The notes below the pieces were generated by a model. It was not told the DNA's origin, did no database searches, and worked only from the letters and a program-made list of their open reading frames with translations. From Actinomadura alba (lineage in GTDB: Bacteria > Actinomycetota > Actinomycetes > Streptosporangiales > Streptosporangiaceae), in NCBI RefSeq assembly GCF_014323705.1, contig NZ_JABVEC010000017.1, forward strand, positions 124,001 through 188,000: a stretch of DNA of 64,000 bases, written 5' to 3'. Positions 26,289 to 34,845 of this stretch are shown piece after piece. Each line of letters starts with the position of its first letter. Within the stretch, counting starts at the first letter, position 1. The position numbers and the translations under genes are program-made.

Positions 26289-26546
26289 ATGGACTTCGAC
26301 TCCGTGATGGACCGAGCGATACTCACCGTCGACGAAGAGCGCTATCTGATCGTCACGGTCAAGGAGTTATCCGATTGGCGATCCGTCGCGATCTTCGACT
26401 TCGAGACAGGTCGCATCGCGGCTGAAGTCGAGCGTCACGGACCAAAGGGAAGACCGCACCACGTCCTCATGCCCCTAGATGATCTCGCGGTGTACATCGG
26501 GAACGACATCGAAGAGGCGATCATCCAGCTGACCGAGACCGAATGA
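26289..26546 (+). CDS. hypothetical protein, 85 aa
   Basis: Small acidic protein of unknown function. I choose ATG 26289 because AAGGTGG ends five bases before it; an upstream in-frame Met lacks this. The sequence looks like a compact alpha/beta fold (RYLIVTVKELSDWRSVAIFD). It lies about 100 bases after the SMC operon on the same strand. No motif recognised. Confidence 0.6.
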   Translation: MDFDSVMDRAILTVDEERYLIVTVKELSDWRSVAIFDFETGRIAAEVERHGPKGRPHHVLMPLDDLAVYIGNDIEEAIIQLTETE

Positions 26547-26600
26547 CCCGCACCCCGAACCACTCCCTCCGGCTACCCTCTCCACGGGAGGCGCACCACG

Positions 26601-26852
26601 ATGAAGATTCCGCAAGCCGTGCTTCAATCGCTCGTGTGGAGTGGCCTTCAGGCCGCTTCTGATGGAACGCCCGCGATCATCACTAGGAAGGGCAGTCGCA
26701 TCGACCTCACCGAGAACGGCGCCGAGTTCACCGCGACCGTGCACAAGTACACCGGTGAGGTCCTCGCCCGGTCATGGCCGCTCGACGGCAGCCGTGACAG
26801 CGCGATGCTCGCCCGCGGTGTCCGGATGTTCTTCGGCAAGGTGCGCGCCTGA
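26601..26852 (+). CDS. hypothetical protein, 83 aa
   Basis: Small protein starting at ATG 26601, with GGGAGG upstream (26586-26591). It begins MKIPQAVLQSLVWSGLQAAS and continues with short beta-like stretches (TPAIITRKGSRIDLTENGAE). No known domain. It is 54 bases after the preceding small gene and may be co-transcribed with it. It ends at a strong hairpin terminator. Confidence 0.6.
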   Translation: MKIPQAVLQSLVWSGLQAASDGTPAIITRKGSRIDLTENGAEFTATVHKYTGEVLARSWPLDGSRDSAMLARGVRMFFGKVRA

Positions 26853-26870
26853 CCACCCGCAGGAGTCTCC

Positions 26871-26922
26871 CTGATCCGGTGGTCGCGGACGGATCGTAGG
26901 CCCGCCGCGACCACCGGATCAG
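26871..26922. terminator. bidirectional hairpin terminator
   Basis: Perfect 18-bp inverted repeat (CTGATCCGGTGGTCGCGG at 26871-26888, complement at 26905-26922) with a 16-base loop, between two converging genes. It overlaps the stop of the minus-strand gene at 26919. Confidence 0.8.
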
Positions 26923-27236
26923 CTCGCTGAGCACGGGTCCGGGTCGATCCAGATCAACCGCACCTCACCGCGTCGGCGGAGCATCCGCATACTCGACTCC
27001 GCCGACACGAACGTGCCTGCGGGGCGCCCGTCCAGCTTGCAGAGCACCGCGCGTCCGGGGAAGGCGAGACCCCAGGCCAGGACGGCTCCGTCCTCGGCCT
27101 CGACGTCGAGCGCGCAGACCGAGTACCGGCGCGGCGCCGTCTCGGCCGCCAGCTCGGCGGCCTCCGCGAGCAGCGCCGCCGCGGCGGAAGCGTACGCGAG
27201 ATCGGCTTCGGCATTCTCATGAGGCCCGATGCCCAT
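26919..27236 (-). CDS. hypothetical protein, 105 aa
   Basis: Small protein of unknown function. ATG 27236 is chosen since GGGAGGAAGG lies about ten bases upstream; a longer in-frame form from 27281 has no such site. An Ala/Glu-rich helix (DLAYASAAAALLAEAAELAA) is followed by beta-like stretches (YSVCALDVEAEDGAVLAWGL). It is divergent from the XRE regulator at 27365 and shares its 128-bp upstream region. Confidence 0.55.
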   Translation of the reverse strand: MGIGPHENAEADLAYASAAAALLAEAAELAAETAPRRYSVCALDVEAEDGAVLAWGLAFPGRAVLCKLDGRPAGTFVSAESSMRMLRRRGEVRLIWIDPDPCSAS

Positions 27237-27364
27237 CAGTGGTTTCCTTCCTCCCGGAGCAGTTTCTGCTGCCACACCCATAGGTCAGAGCAAATTTGCG
27301 GGTAGCCTGGCGGAGCTTCGCACAATACGCTTAGTGATCGCAATGCTTCGGAGGGTATACGCCG

Positions 27365-28213
27365 ATGGTCTCCACCCGTCAGCCCACTGTGGTGGGTCGC
27401 GGACTCGGCAGTGAGCTGCGAGCCCTGCGCAAAGCGCGCCGGATGACCCTGAAGACCGTGGCCGAACGGCTCGGCTGGCCGCTGTCGAAGGTCTCCCGCA
27501 TCGAGACCGGAAAGCAGGGCATCCGCCCCACCGACGTCGCCTCGCTGCTCGTGGTGTACGCGGTCACCGGCGCCGAGCACAAACGGCTCCTCGCCATGGC
27601 CGAACGCTCCGGCGAGCGCGGCTGGTGGGAGATCATCGGCGGGCTGTCCAAGGAGTCACGAACACTGATCCAATTGGAGAGCGAGGCAACCTCGATCTTC
27701 GACTTCGAGCCGCTGCTCATCCCGGGATTACTCCAGACACCTGACTACACACGCGCCGTCATGCACGCATGCGGGGTCCCGGAGCCGGACCTGGAGGGGC
27801 GGGTCGCCGCGCGGATGGGACGCCAGGCGATCCTGAGCCGTAGCGACCCGCCAACGTTCCATGCGATCGTCGACGAGCCCGCACTGCGCCGTGTCCTTGG
27901 AAGCAGTACCACCATGGCACGTCAGCTCCGTCGCCTTTCGGAGCTGGCCGAGTACCCGAACGTCGTCATCCAGGTCCTGCCGTTCGAACTTGGCGGACAC
28001 ACTGGATTGGATGGCGCCTTCGTGGTCCTCGATTTCCGACACAACCGACCGGTCGTGCATCTGGAACAGAAGATCTCAGGAGCGTTTCTCGAAGAACCAG
28101 ACCAGGTCACCTATTTCCGGCGCGAAATAGATAGACTGCTTGACATCGCATTAAGTCCTGGAAAATCGGAAGATCTGATTGCCCGAGTAGCGAGGCAGCA
28201 CGAGCGAGAGTGA
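27365..28213 (+). CDS. XRE-family HTH regulator with DUF5753
   Basis: A 282-residue DNA-binding protein of the large actinomycete group that pairs with DUF397 proteins. Residues about 13-70 are the HTH_XRE domain (LGSELRALRKARRMTLKTVA, then LSKVSRIETGKQGI). The rest is DUF5753 (FEPLLIPGLLQTPDYTRAV; MGRQAILSR). GGAGGG lies eight bases before the ATG. Such pairs are studied as Scr1/Scr2-like developmental or toxin-antitoxin-like systems in streptomycetes. Confidence 0.93.
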   Translation: MVSTRQPTVVGRGLGSELRALRKARRMTLKTVAERLGWPLSKVSRIETGKQGIRPTDVASLLVVYAVTGAEHKRLLAMAERSGERGWWEIIGGLSKESRTLIQLESEATSIFDFEPLLIPGLLQTPDYTRAVMHACGVPEPDLEGRVAARMGRQAILSRSDPPTFHAIVDEPALRRVLGSSTTMARQLRRLSELAEYPNVVIQVLPFELGGHTGLDGAFVVLDFRHNRPVVHLEQKISGAFLEEPDQVTYFRREIDRLLDIALSPGKSEDLIARVARQHERE

Positions 28214-28221
28214 GGACCGAG

Positions 28222-28440
28222 ATGAGGAGGCCGCATCCGTCCGACCTCGTCGGCCTGACCTGGCGAAAGTCGAGCCGCAGCGGCTCCAACTCGAACTGTG
28301 TCGAGATCGGGTCACTGAGCACGGCCGTCGCCGTCCGCGACTCCAAGGATCCCGATGGCCCCTGCCTGATCGTCGACCGACCCGACTGGCTCGCCTTCAT
28401 TGATGCCGTCAAGCACCGCGAGTTCGATCTCTCATGGTGA
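28222..28440 (+). CDS. DUF397-domain protein
   Basis: A 72-residue partner of the XRE regulator. The DUF397 signature is complete: LTWRKSSRSGSNSNCVEIG and VRDSKDPDGPCLIVDR, ending WLAFIDAVKHREFD. I choose ATG 28222 with GAGGA five bases upstream, just past the regulator's stop; a GTG at 28210 would overlap that stop. Short acidic proteins of this family bind or antagonise the adjacent regulator. Confidence 0.93.
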   Translation: MRRPHPSDLVGLTWRKSSRSGSNSNCVEIGSLSTAVAVRDSKDPDGPCLIVDRPDWLAFIDAVKHREFDLSW

Positions 28441-28471
28441 AGGGGTCACCTTGAAGGGTTCATCGGCAGGG

Positions 28472-28645
28472 TCACCCGCCATCGCCTGACCACTGGCAGG
28501 GCTTCACCGGCGGTCTTCGGATCGTGAGGGTTTCGATGGTCGCCTCCAGCTCTCGCATCGGCGCCGAGTCACCGGTGAATGCTTTAAACCGTGAGCAACT
28601 CCCGCAGACCGCCAGGTGAGTCCAGGCACGTCCGCAGGATTGCAT
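28472..28645 (-). pseudogene. possible zinc-finger anti-sigma remnant
   Basis: A 57-codon open stretch containing HLAVCGSCSRFKAF followed by MRELEATIETL, which resembles the HxxxCxxC helix of zf-HC2 anti-sigma factors. The expected N-terminal sigma-binding part is missing or short and no ribosome-binding site is clear. It lies just downstream of the conflict operon and may be debris. It covers most of the 28441-28692 gap; nothing else is seen there. Confidence 0.3.
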
Positions 28646-28692
28646 GGGTGTCCATGTTGGCCGCATCTTGTCGTGGAATCCGCCCCGCCACG

Positions 28693-31600
28693 TCACATGG
28701 AACTGTCGCTCGGGAGATTCCTGACCCACGCCGTGGTGCTGGTCTCCTTGACCATAACCTCGATCGGCGTGTACTCACCGGGCTCGAGACCTTCACCATC
28801 TCGGATCACGGTCTCGTACATTTCGGCCGAAACGATAAGGCCGACAATGGCGTGGGAGGCGTTGAACATTTCCTTGAACCGCTGCGCATAAAGCAGGCGG
28901 AACGTGTGGTTAACCGCAGTGCCGACGATGCCGTGGGCATCGACCACCACCTCGCCGATGTGCATGGACGCTCGTAGCCGGATCTTCGCGAACTCACTCG
29001 CCATCGCATTGTGCCGTCGCAGCTCGCCGCTCAACCGATCGACCAGGAGATGAACCAGGATGGCGGGGTCGGTGCCCGAAGGTGGCACGATGATGACGCC
29101 GTCGCCGCGGTCCTCGACGTGGCAGTTGTCGAGAGGCACACCGGACGCGTCGAAACAACGCCGGAGGTTCTCGTGCAGAACGGCGCTCAGGTACTCCTGG
29201 ATGTCCCGCTGGAAGCGGGCGAACGAGACGATCTCGCATGCGAAGATCGCACAGCGACCGGCCGGTGCCGCATCTCGCCGGGGTGGTGAGGTCAGGACCC
29301 GCAAGAGTGAGTCGGCCGGGACAAGGTGGGCACCCGCCTGCTGCACCCTGTCGGTGAGTTCGCGGTCCGAGGATACGACCACGACAGGGCGGTCGATTTC
29401 GGCCTGCGCGAGCCGCCCGATGAGCCCGAGGGCTCCCTCTTCGCCCGGGAGGAGCACCCGCACGCCACGGGGCGACGGCGACGGGAGCGACTCCCTCAGC
29501 ACCACTGTCTCGAAGACACACGTAATCTCGGCGCCGGTCCGGACGGCGATCTCGCCGAGACCGGACACCAGCCAGTTTCGGCGATCGACCACCAGCCGGT
29601 CTCGCCTATCGGTGTCGAACGGGAGGCCCTGCCAGGCCACGTTCTCACCATCAACGATGAGGTGGGTTCCCGGTGTCGCGAGCAGGTTCTCCAGTGCCGC
29701 CGGATCGTCGTCCCGCCGGTCGACCCCGGATTTCCGAGAGACAAGACGCAGTTCGTCGCCGTCCCTCAACCCGGCGTCGTGCAATGTCTCCAGCCGATCG
29801 AGGCGGCGCCGGCGTCCGCCTTCGTCTACTCGCTCGATATCAATGTGGGTCAGGTCGTCCGGCCCTTCGAAATCGGAAGAGGCAGCCGCCACATGCTCGG
29901 CGATCTCAAAGACGCGCATCATCGCGAGCGGGCCCGTCAGCTCATGTCGCCGCCCTTCCAGATCCACGACCGTGAGCGTTAGTAGACGACCGGGACCCGG
30001 CACCAGCAGCCACCCGGAGGCCGATCCGTGCTCGGTGCTCACGTCGACGGGTTCGAGGAGCGACGCCCAGGACCCGAAGTCGTCCGGGTCGAGGCCCTCG
30101 GCGACGATGACCGCGAAGTCGCTCTCCGGTCTGTCCGCAAGAGCCGCCTGCGACTCCGGCGAGTCGAGAAGCCGTGCCACCGTCAGCAGCGCCGTTCCCA
30201 GCCGGCCGTTGGGGCCGGTGCCCACCACTCCCGCCGCGAGCGCAACACGCAACCGAACCCGGGCCGGTCCCTCCCCCGCGACGTCGCGATTCACCTCCTG
30301 GAGCCCATCACGCAGTCCGCTGATCAGCTCCGGTAGGACCTCCGCCTCGTCCAGGCCGGGGGGCAGGACGAGCAACAGCCCATTCCCACTGGCCTGGGTT
30401 TCGTACGTTTCCCGCTCGATGCCCGCCGCCTCGCACATCCGCGCGACGACCGTCCACATCGCGCGCTTGATGTCGGTACGACTTACGAACGCCGCAACGT
30501 CGACCAACAGGCAGAGCCGTCGCACGGGAGCATCCGCTTCGGGAGTACTCGCCGCAGCCTCGGCCGACTCGGAGTCCTCCTCTGGTTCGGCCGGCGGCTC
30601 CGCGACTGACGGCTCGTGGTCGGTGTCGTCCCAGAGCAGGGTGATGTGCGAGCCGAGGTGCCGATCCGGAGCGGCGACGGAGGCGGCCTCCTGCCGCAGC
30701 CGCAGAACCAGGTACGGCAGTTCGCTCACCGGCTCGCCGGGCAGCAGGCTCGCCAGCCGGGCCGCGAACTCCTCGGCGAACCGCGGAGTTCGGCACCAGA
30801 CGGCGGCGGGCACCCCGGCGGACCGCAGCGCGTGCAGACCGGGATAGGGGTCCCGCTCGAAGACGGCGCACACGTAGTCGGCCTGGAGCAGGCTCGCGTA
30901 CAGCGAGCGGGCGTCGGGCATCTCCCGGGGCACCCAGAAGATCCGCCCTTGTTCGCCCCGGTTCTCCTGGCTGCGCAGGATGCGGCTGCGGCGCTGCCAC
31001 CTGGCCCGCTGGCCCAGATTGAGCGCCGCGCTCCTGCCCCTGACGACGACCGGGAGGACAGCGCCCACGGGGACGGGTGCGGAACCGGACCGCTCGAGAG
31101 GCCACTGATCGACGGGCAGGCCGAGGAGTTCGTCGGGCAGCACGAACTCGACCCACAGATCGTGGTCATGCGGATCATCGGCCAGTTGCGCGAGCGCGAA
31201 CCCCGACCGGACCGCAAGTTCATCGACGGAGACCGGACCGCTCCGGTCGACCGCCGAGCCCGCGAAGGCCCCGTCGGGCCGGATCTTCAGCACTCTCAGC
31301 AGATAGCGGTCGCCGGGGCCGTGCGCCACCGGTTCCACGTCCACGATCAGCCGGGTGACCGCACGTGACGCCGGTGGGGCCGGCCGCTGGGCGGGCACCG
31401 CCGTACGGACCGGGCGTGTGGTCGTGGGCCGCGCGTCCCCGGGGTCGTCCCCGACGTCCACCGGCAGTTCGATCCTGCGGACGTCGACGCCGCGCTCGGT
31501 GAGGATGGTGAGCCAGAGGGAGCGGCTGCCGGGCTCGGCGTGCGGGGTGACGATGAACTCGGCGGGCCCGTACGAGCCGCCGAACCGGTGCAGGACGACG

Positions 31601-31806
31601 CTCGCGTCGTGAACCGCCTCGACGGTGAAGGCGGCCGGGCCCTCCAGCACGCAGGTGAAGGAGAGCTCCTCGGTGTCGTACGGCCAGTCGCCCGCCGCCT
31701 CGGCGAGCCGCAGGTCGACGGTCACCAGGTAGGGGCGTCCCGGTGTCATCTCGCGCGGCCAGCCGACCACCGGCTCCAGCAGCAACGTGCCCGCGGACGC
31801 CATCAC
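28693..31806 (-). CDS. multidomain conflict-system protein: VMAP-C-like, two cyclase-like domains, Ubl, NYN RNase
   Basis: Last gene of the conflict operon, 1,037 residues. GTG 31806 overlaps the CHAT stop by four bases; ATG 31803 is an alternative. Visible regions: 1-120 beta-sandwich-like; about 150-398 resembles the VMAP C-terminal domain, ending SHITLLWDDTDHE; an acidic linker; about 430-600 a class III cyclase-like fold (LCLLVDVAAFVS, then SGNGLLLVLPP); about 606-690 a ubiquitin-like beta-grasp (LLTLTVVDLEGRRHEL); about 705-840 a NYN/PIN-like RNase domain (THLIVDGENVAW, Asp719; VVVVSSDRELTDRV, Asp814/Asp819); about 850-1030 a second cyclase-like fold (CAIFACEIVSFARF, RGDGVIIVPP). No membrane segment. 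Probably the sensor/effector controlled by the upstream MoxR, vWA and CHAT proteins. Domain calls are by motif only. Confidence 0.75.
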   Translation of the reverse strand: MMASAGTLLLEPVVGWPREMTPGRPYLVTVDLRLAEAAGDWPYDTEELSFTCVLEGPAAFTVEAVHDASVVLHRFGGSYGPAEFIVTPHAEPGSRSLWLTILTERGVDVRRIELPVDVGDDPGDARPTTTRPVRTAVPAQRPAPPASRAVTRLIVDVEPVAHGPGDRYLLRVLKIRPDGAFAGSAVDRSGPVSVDELAVRSGFALAQLADDPHDHDLWVEFVLPDELLGLPVDQWPLERSGSAPVPVGAVLPVVVRGRSAALNLGQRARWQRRSRILRSQENRGEQGRIFWVPREMPDARSLYASLLQADYVCAVFERDPYPGLHALRSAGVPAAVWCRTPRFAEEFAARLASLLPGEPVSELPYLVLRLRQEAASVAAPDRHLGSHITLLWDDTDHEPSVAEPPAEPEEDSESAEAAASTPEADAPVRRLCLLVDVAAFVSRTDIKRAMWTVVARMCEAAGIERETYETQASGNGLLLVLPPGLDEAEVLPELISGLRDGLQEVNRDVAGEGPARVRLRVALAAGVVGTGPNGRLGTALLTVARLLDSPESQAALADRPESDFAVIVAEGLDPDDFGSWASLLEPVDVSTEHGSASGWLLVPGPGRLLTLTVVDLEGRRHELTGPLAMMRVFEIAEHVAAASSDFEGPDDLTHIDIERVDEGGRRRRLDRLETLHDAGLRDGDELRLVSRKSGVDRRDDDPAALENLLATPGTHLIVDGENVAWQGLPFDTDRRDRLVVDRRNWLVSGLGEIAVRTGAEITCVFETVVLRESLPSPSPRGVRVLLPGEEGALGLIGRLAQAEIDRPVVVVSSDRELTDRVQQAGAHLVPADSLLRVLTSPPRRDAAPAGRCAIFACEIVSFARFQRDIQEYLSAVLHENLRRCFDASGVPLDNCHVEDRGDGVIIVPPSGTDPAILVHLLVDRLSGELRRHNAMASEFAKIRLRASMHIGEVVVDAHGIVGTAVNHTFRLLYAQRFKEMFNASHAIVGLIVSAEMYETVIRDGEGLEPGEYTPIEVMVKETSTTAWVRNLPSDSSM

Positions 31807-33092
31807 ACCCCCTTGCCCGTGGCGAGGGAGACCGCCGTACGCGGGCTCCCATAGAAGACGTACATGAATCGGTACAGCAGCGGAAGCAGCCGCCGGTTCC
31901 CCTCTGGCCCGTCCACGTCGAGCAGGTCGTCGGGGGTCATCCGGGCCATCTCGGCGCGCAGGTCGCGCACGGCCTGCGCGACCGACCGGCCGGGATGGTC
32001 GCGCAGGTGGCGGAACAACTGGTCGGCCATCTCATGGGCCTGGCGGTCGCCCACCCGGCCGCTGGTCGCCAGTACGCCCGCCGCACCGGACCGCAGGAAC
32101 ACCTCGGCGAACCCGCGCAGCGCGCGGTCCCTGAACCGGCCGGCGTCGTCGACCAGCGAACCGGAGTGGCAGGCGTTGAGGAACACGAACGTGGCGGCCG
32201 GTCCGAGCCGGTCGAATCTCCTCGGATCGAAGCGGTCCAGGGGCACGCCGCCGAGCACGCAGTCGGACAGGCGTGCTCCGTAGGTCCCATGACAGGCCAC
32301 GTAGACCATGGCGAGGGGGTCGCCCTCCTCGAGTGCCTTGGCCAGCGTGTGCAGGCTGTCGCTGTTCTCGAGGTGGTAGGCGCCGAACAGGGAGACGTCG
32401 TGCTCCATCTCGGCGGCGACGTAGGCGGCGACCGGCCCTGCACAGGTGTGCTCGGACCGGTAGTCGCGGACCACCTCGCCCCAGGCGGTCTCGATGGACA
32501 GCCAGCGGGTCACGGTCACCAGGCCACCGAGCCAGCCTTCGCTGCGCCCCGATCCCGGTGCGCGCTCGAGCCAGAAGAGCTCCCAGGGGATGCCGTACCC
32601 GGTCTGGTCCCAGATCACGAGCTGCAGGTCGTCACCGTGCGCCGCACGCCGCGCGTCGAGCCAGCGGATGAGCCCCTTCTTCGTCCGCGACCACGTCCGC
32701 ATCGAACTCAGCACGTCCACGGGCAGCAGGCCGTCGGCCGCCACCAGGGAGCCGAGCGCGAGATCGGGCCGGCCGTACACGTCGCCGAACTCCACCAGCG
32801 AGGCGCAGCAGCACACCGCCCGGAGCCGGAAGCCCGGAGTGCCGCCCTGCTCCACCGGGATTACCACGAGCAGGGCCATACCAGTAGGCAGTCCCGCACC
32901 GAGGTCGGCGGTGAAGGCGTCGAAGACCACGGGCTCACCCGTCTCGAGGCCGGTCTCGGGCTCGGGTGCCGACGGCGCTGCGGGCGGCGCGGGTGGCCTG
33001 CGCGGTACGAGCGGCGCGTGCGGCGTGCGGAGGGACCGTCGCGACCGCGCGCCGCGGAACACCGCGTCGGCGAACCGGCGGCGGTCAGTCAT
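31803..33092 (-). CDS. CHAT-domain caspase-like protease
   Basis: A 429-residue cytoplasmic protein. Residues 1-55 are a basic/Pro-rich leader, about 55-230 an alpha/beta region carrying GYGIPWELFWLER, and about 230-400 the CHAT peptidase. The catalytic dyad is visible: His268 in VYVACHGTYG and Cys308 in VFLNACHSGSL. CHAT proteases in such operons are triggered by upstream NTPases and cleave an effector or pro-effector. ATG 33092 overlaps the vWA gene by eight bases, and its stop overlaps the multidomain gene, so the five genes form one coupled operon. Confidence 0.88.
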   Translation of the reverse strand: MTDRRRFADAVFRGARSRRSLRTPHAPLVPRRPPAPPAAPSAPEPETGLETGEPVVFDAFTADLGAGLPTGMALLVVIPVEQGGTPGFRLRAVCCCASLVEFGDVYGRPDLALGSLVAADGLLPVDVLSSMRTWSRTKKGLIRWLDARRAAHGDDLQLVIWDQTGYGIPWELFWLERAPGSGRSEGWLGGLVTVTRWLSIETAWGEVVRDYRSEHTCAGPVAAYVAAEMEHDVSLFGAYHLENSDSLHTLAKALEEGDPLAMVYVACHGTYGARLSDCVLGGVPLDRFDPRRFDRLGPAATFVFLNACHSGSLVDDAGRFRDRALRGFAEVFLRSGAAGVLATSGRVGDRQAHEMADQLFRHLRDHPGRSVAQAVRDLRAEMARMTPDDLLDVDGPEGNRRLLPLLYRFMYVFYGSPRTAVSLATGKGV

Positions 33093-34830
33093 CGCCCGGC
33101 CCGCCTGACACGACCGAGCCGCCGAGTGCCTGGGCGAGGTCGGTGGTGAGATGGGCGTACGGACGGGGGCCCGGGTCCACGACGAGGCTGCGGACACGGT
33201 GCAGCCGGCCGATCTCGGCGGCGACGTCGAGGGCGTCCTGGACGCCTTCGCGGCCGACCCGGCCCGGGGCCTGCCCCGTCCGGCTGGCCCGGAGCGGCAC
33301 GTTGCCGCGCCCATCGGTGACGACGAGCAGCAGGGCCTCGTCGACGGCCGCGTCCCCGTGCTGGGTGTCGTGCCGCAGCGACCGCACGGCGAGGCTGAGC
33401 CCATGCGCGAGCGGCGTCGCCCGCCCGGCGGGGCGGTCCAGCGCCTCGCGCACGCGCGGGTCGAGCAGGCTGCGCGCCGAGAACCGCTGGGCGCACAGCT
33501 CGTCCGGTGCGTCCGCCGCACCGACCTCGATCACGCCGACGGCCGCCCGGAGAGCGTAGGCCCACTGCAGATAGGGGGCGAGGTCGCCGTACCAGTCCCA
33601 TCCCCGCCGGCACGTGTGGTCGAGGAGCAGCACGAGCAGATGGCCCGGTCGGGGCGCCCGCCGGTGGCTGCGCAGGTCCGCCGCGCGCACGTGCAGCGGA
33701 TGCGCGACCGAGCCGCGGAAGTGGTCCGGGCAGCGCAGGGTCTGGAACTTCGCGGACTCGAGCAGCGTCGCGGTCAGCGCGATGTCGCGTACCTCACGGG
33801 CGGCCTGCGCGCCGATCGGGTGACCGCGCGGAGGTCCGCCGGCGGCGCCGCGCCGCCAGGGTGACCGCAGGGGCTCGGCCTCGCGCTCGGGCTCTGTGCG
33901 GTCTTCGGGGTACGGGTCGCCGGACATCCCGGGCGCGGGCAGCGCGGCAGTCGGCAACGCCTCGGGTTCCGCAGGTGGCGCGCCAACCTCCCGGACGGCG
34001 GGTTCGGTCGCGATGGGAGGTGCCGCTCGCGTCGAAGGCCCGATCTCGGTGGCCCGGGGCCCGGGGACCAGGTCCTCCGGAGCGGACGTGGACAGCCCGA
34101 CGAGGCGCGCGGCCTCGTCGACGTGCGCGGCCTCCGCGACGGACGCGCCGCCGAGCGCCGCCAGCGCGCGGGCGATGCGAGCGAGCGCGAGATCCCGGCG
34201 GGCGCCCGCGCCCACCGCCGGGACGAGCTCGATGACCCGGTCCGCCGCCCCGATGGACAGGCCCGGCAGCAGGCCGGCACGGACCGCACGGCGCCAGGAC
34301 GGCGGGGGTTCGGGGAGTGGATTCCCCGGGCCCGGACGCAGGCCCGCGGCGTCGATCCGTACGGCAAAGCGGTCGAGCAGGTGCGGTGACACCCGGCCGA
34401 TTTCGTCGCGACGGCAGGTGGCGAGCCAACGGTCCCTCGGCGCCCAGGTCAGCCGCCACCCCGTGCGTTCCAGATGCGCCACGTCGGCGCCGATCGTGGT
34501 GACGGCGGCGCGGGTGGCGGCGAGCCCCAGCCTCGCGAGGTCGGGTACCAGGATCACGCCGGGCGGCCGGTCCGCACCGACCAGCGGTCCGAGCTCACCG
34601 CGAAAGCCCGCACGGCCGCCGGGCCACGGGCGCACCCGGGTCCACAGGTCGTCCTCACTCGTGGTGGCGCCCACGACGACGACCTGGTCCGGCGCCGCGA
34701 GCAGTTCGGCGAGCCGGCGGGCGAGCGAGGGGGCCAGCGCCGGATCGAGATCGAAGAGCAGGACCCCCGACAGGCCCGGATCCAGCGCCGCGCACGCCAG
34801 CGCGGTCGACACCCGCTCGCCTACCCGCAC
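33085..34830 (-). CDS. vWA-domain protein, ChlD/BchD-like, MoxR partner
   Basis: A 581-residue partner of the MoxR ATPase. GTG start with GGAGGGG seven bases upstream. The N-terminal 250 residues resemble the inactive AAA+ half of ChlD, without a proper Walker A (GVLLFDLDPALAPSLARRLA). A Pro/Glu-rich linker (about 265-345) is followed by a vWA domain (about 380-570). The metal site is only partly conserved: DHTCR in place of DxSxS, then GRATPL (Thr) and VVTDGRGN (Asp). In MoxR-vWA systems the pair acts as a chaperone-like switch. Confidence 0.85.
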   Translation of the reverse strand: MRVGERVSTALACAALDPGLSGVLLFDLDPALAPSLARRLAELLAAPDQVVVVGATTSEDDLWTRVRPWPGGRAGFRGELGPLVGADRPPGVILVPDLARLGLAATRAAVTTIGADVAHLERTGWRLTWAPRDRWLATCRRDEIGRVSPHLLDRFAVRIDAAGLRPGPGNPLPEPPPSWRRAVRAGLLPGLSIGAADRVIELVPAVGAGARRDLALARIARALAALGGASVAEAAHVDEAARLVGLSTSAPEDLVPGPRATEIGPSTRAAPPIATEPAVREVGAPPAEPEALPTAALPAPGMSGDPYPEDRTEPEREAEPLRSPWRRGAAGGPPRGHPIGAQAAREVRDIALTATLLESAKFQTLRCPDHFRGSVAHPLHVRAADLRSHRRAPRPGHLLVLLLDHTCRRGWDWYGDLAPYLQWAYALRAAVGVIEVGAADAPDELCAQRFSARSLLDPRVREALDRPAGRATPLAHGLSLAVRSLRHDTQHGDAAVDEALLLVVTDGRGNVPLRASRTGQAPGRVGREGVQDALDVAAEIGRLHRVRSLVVDPGPRPYAHLTTDLAQALGGSVVSGGPGDD

Positions 34831-34845
34831 CGCTCACCCCTCCGT

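Noticed and set aside
29060..30847. A 595-codon plus-strand Ser/Arg-rich frame
   Set aside because: Antisense of the multidomain conflict gene; shadow.
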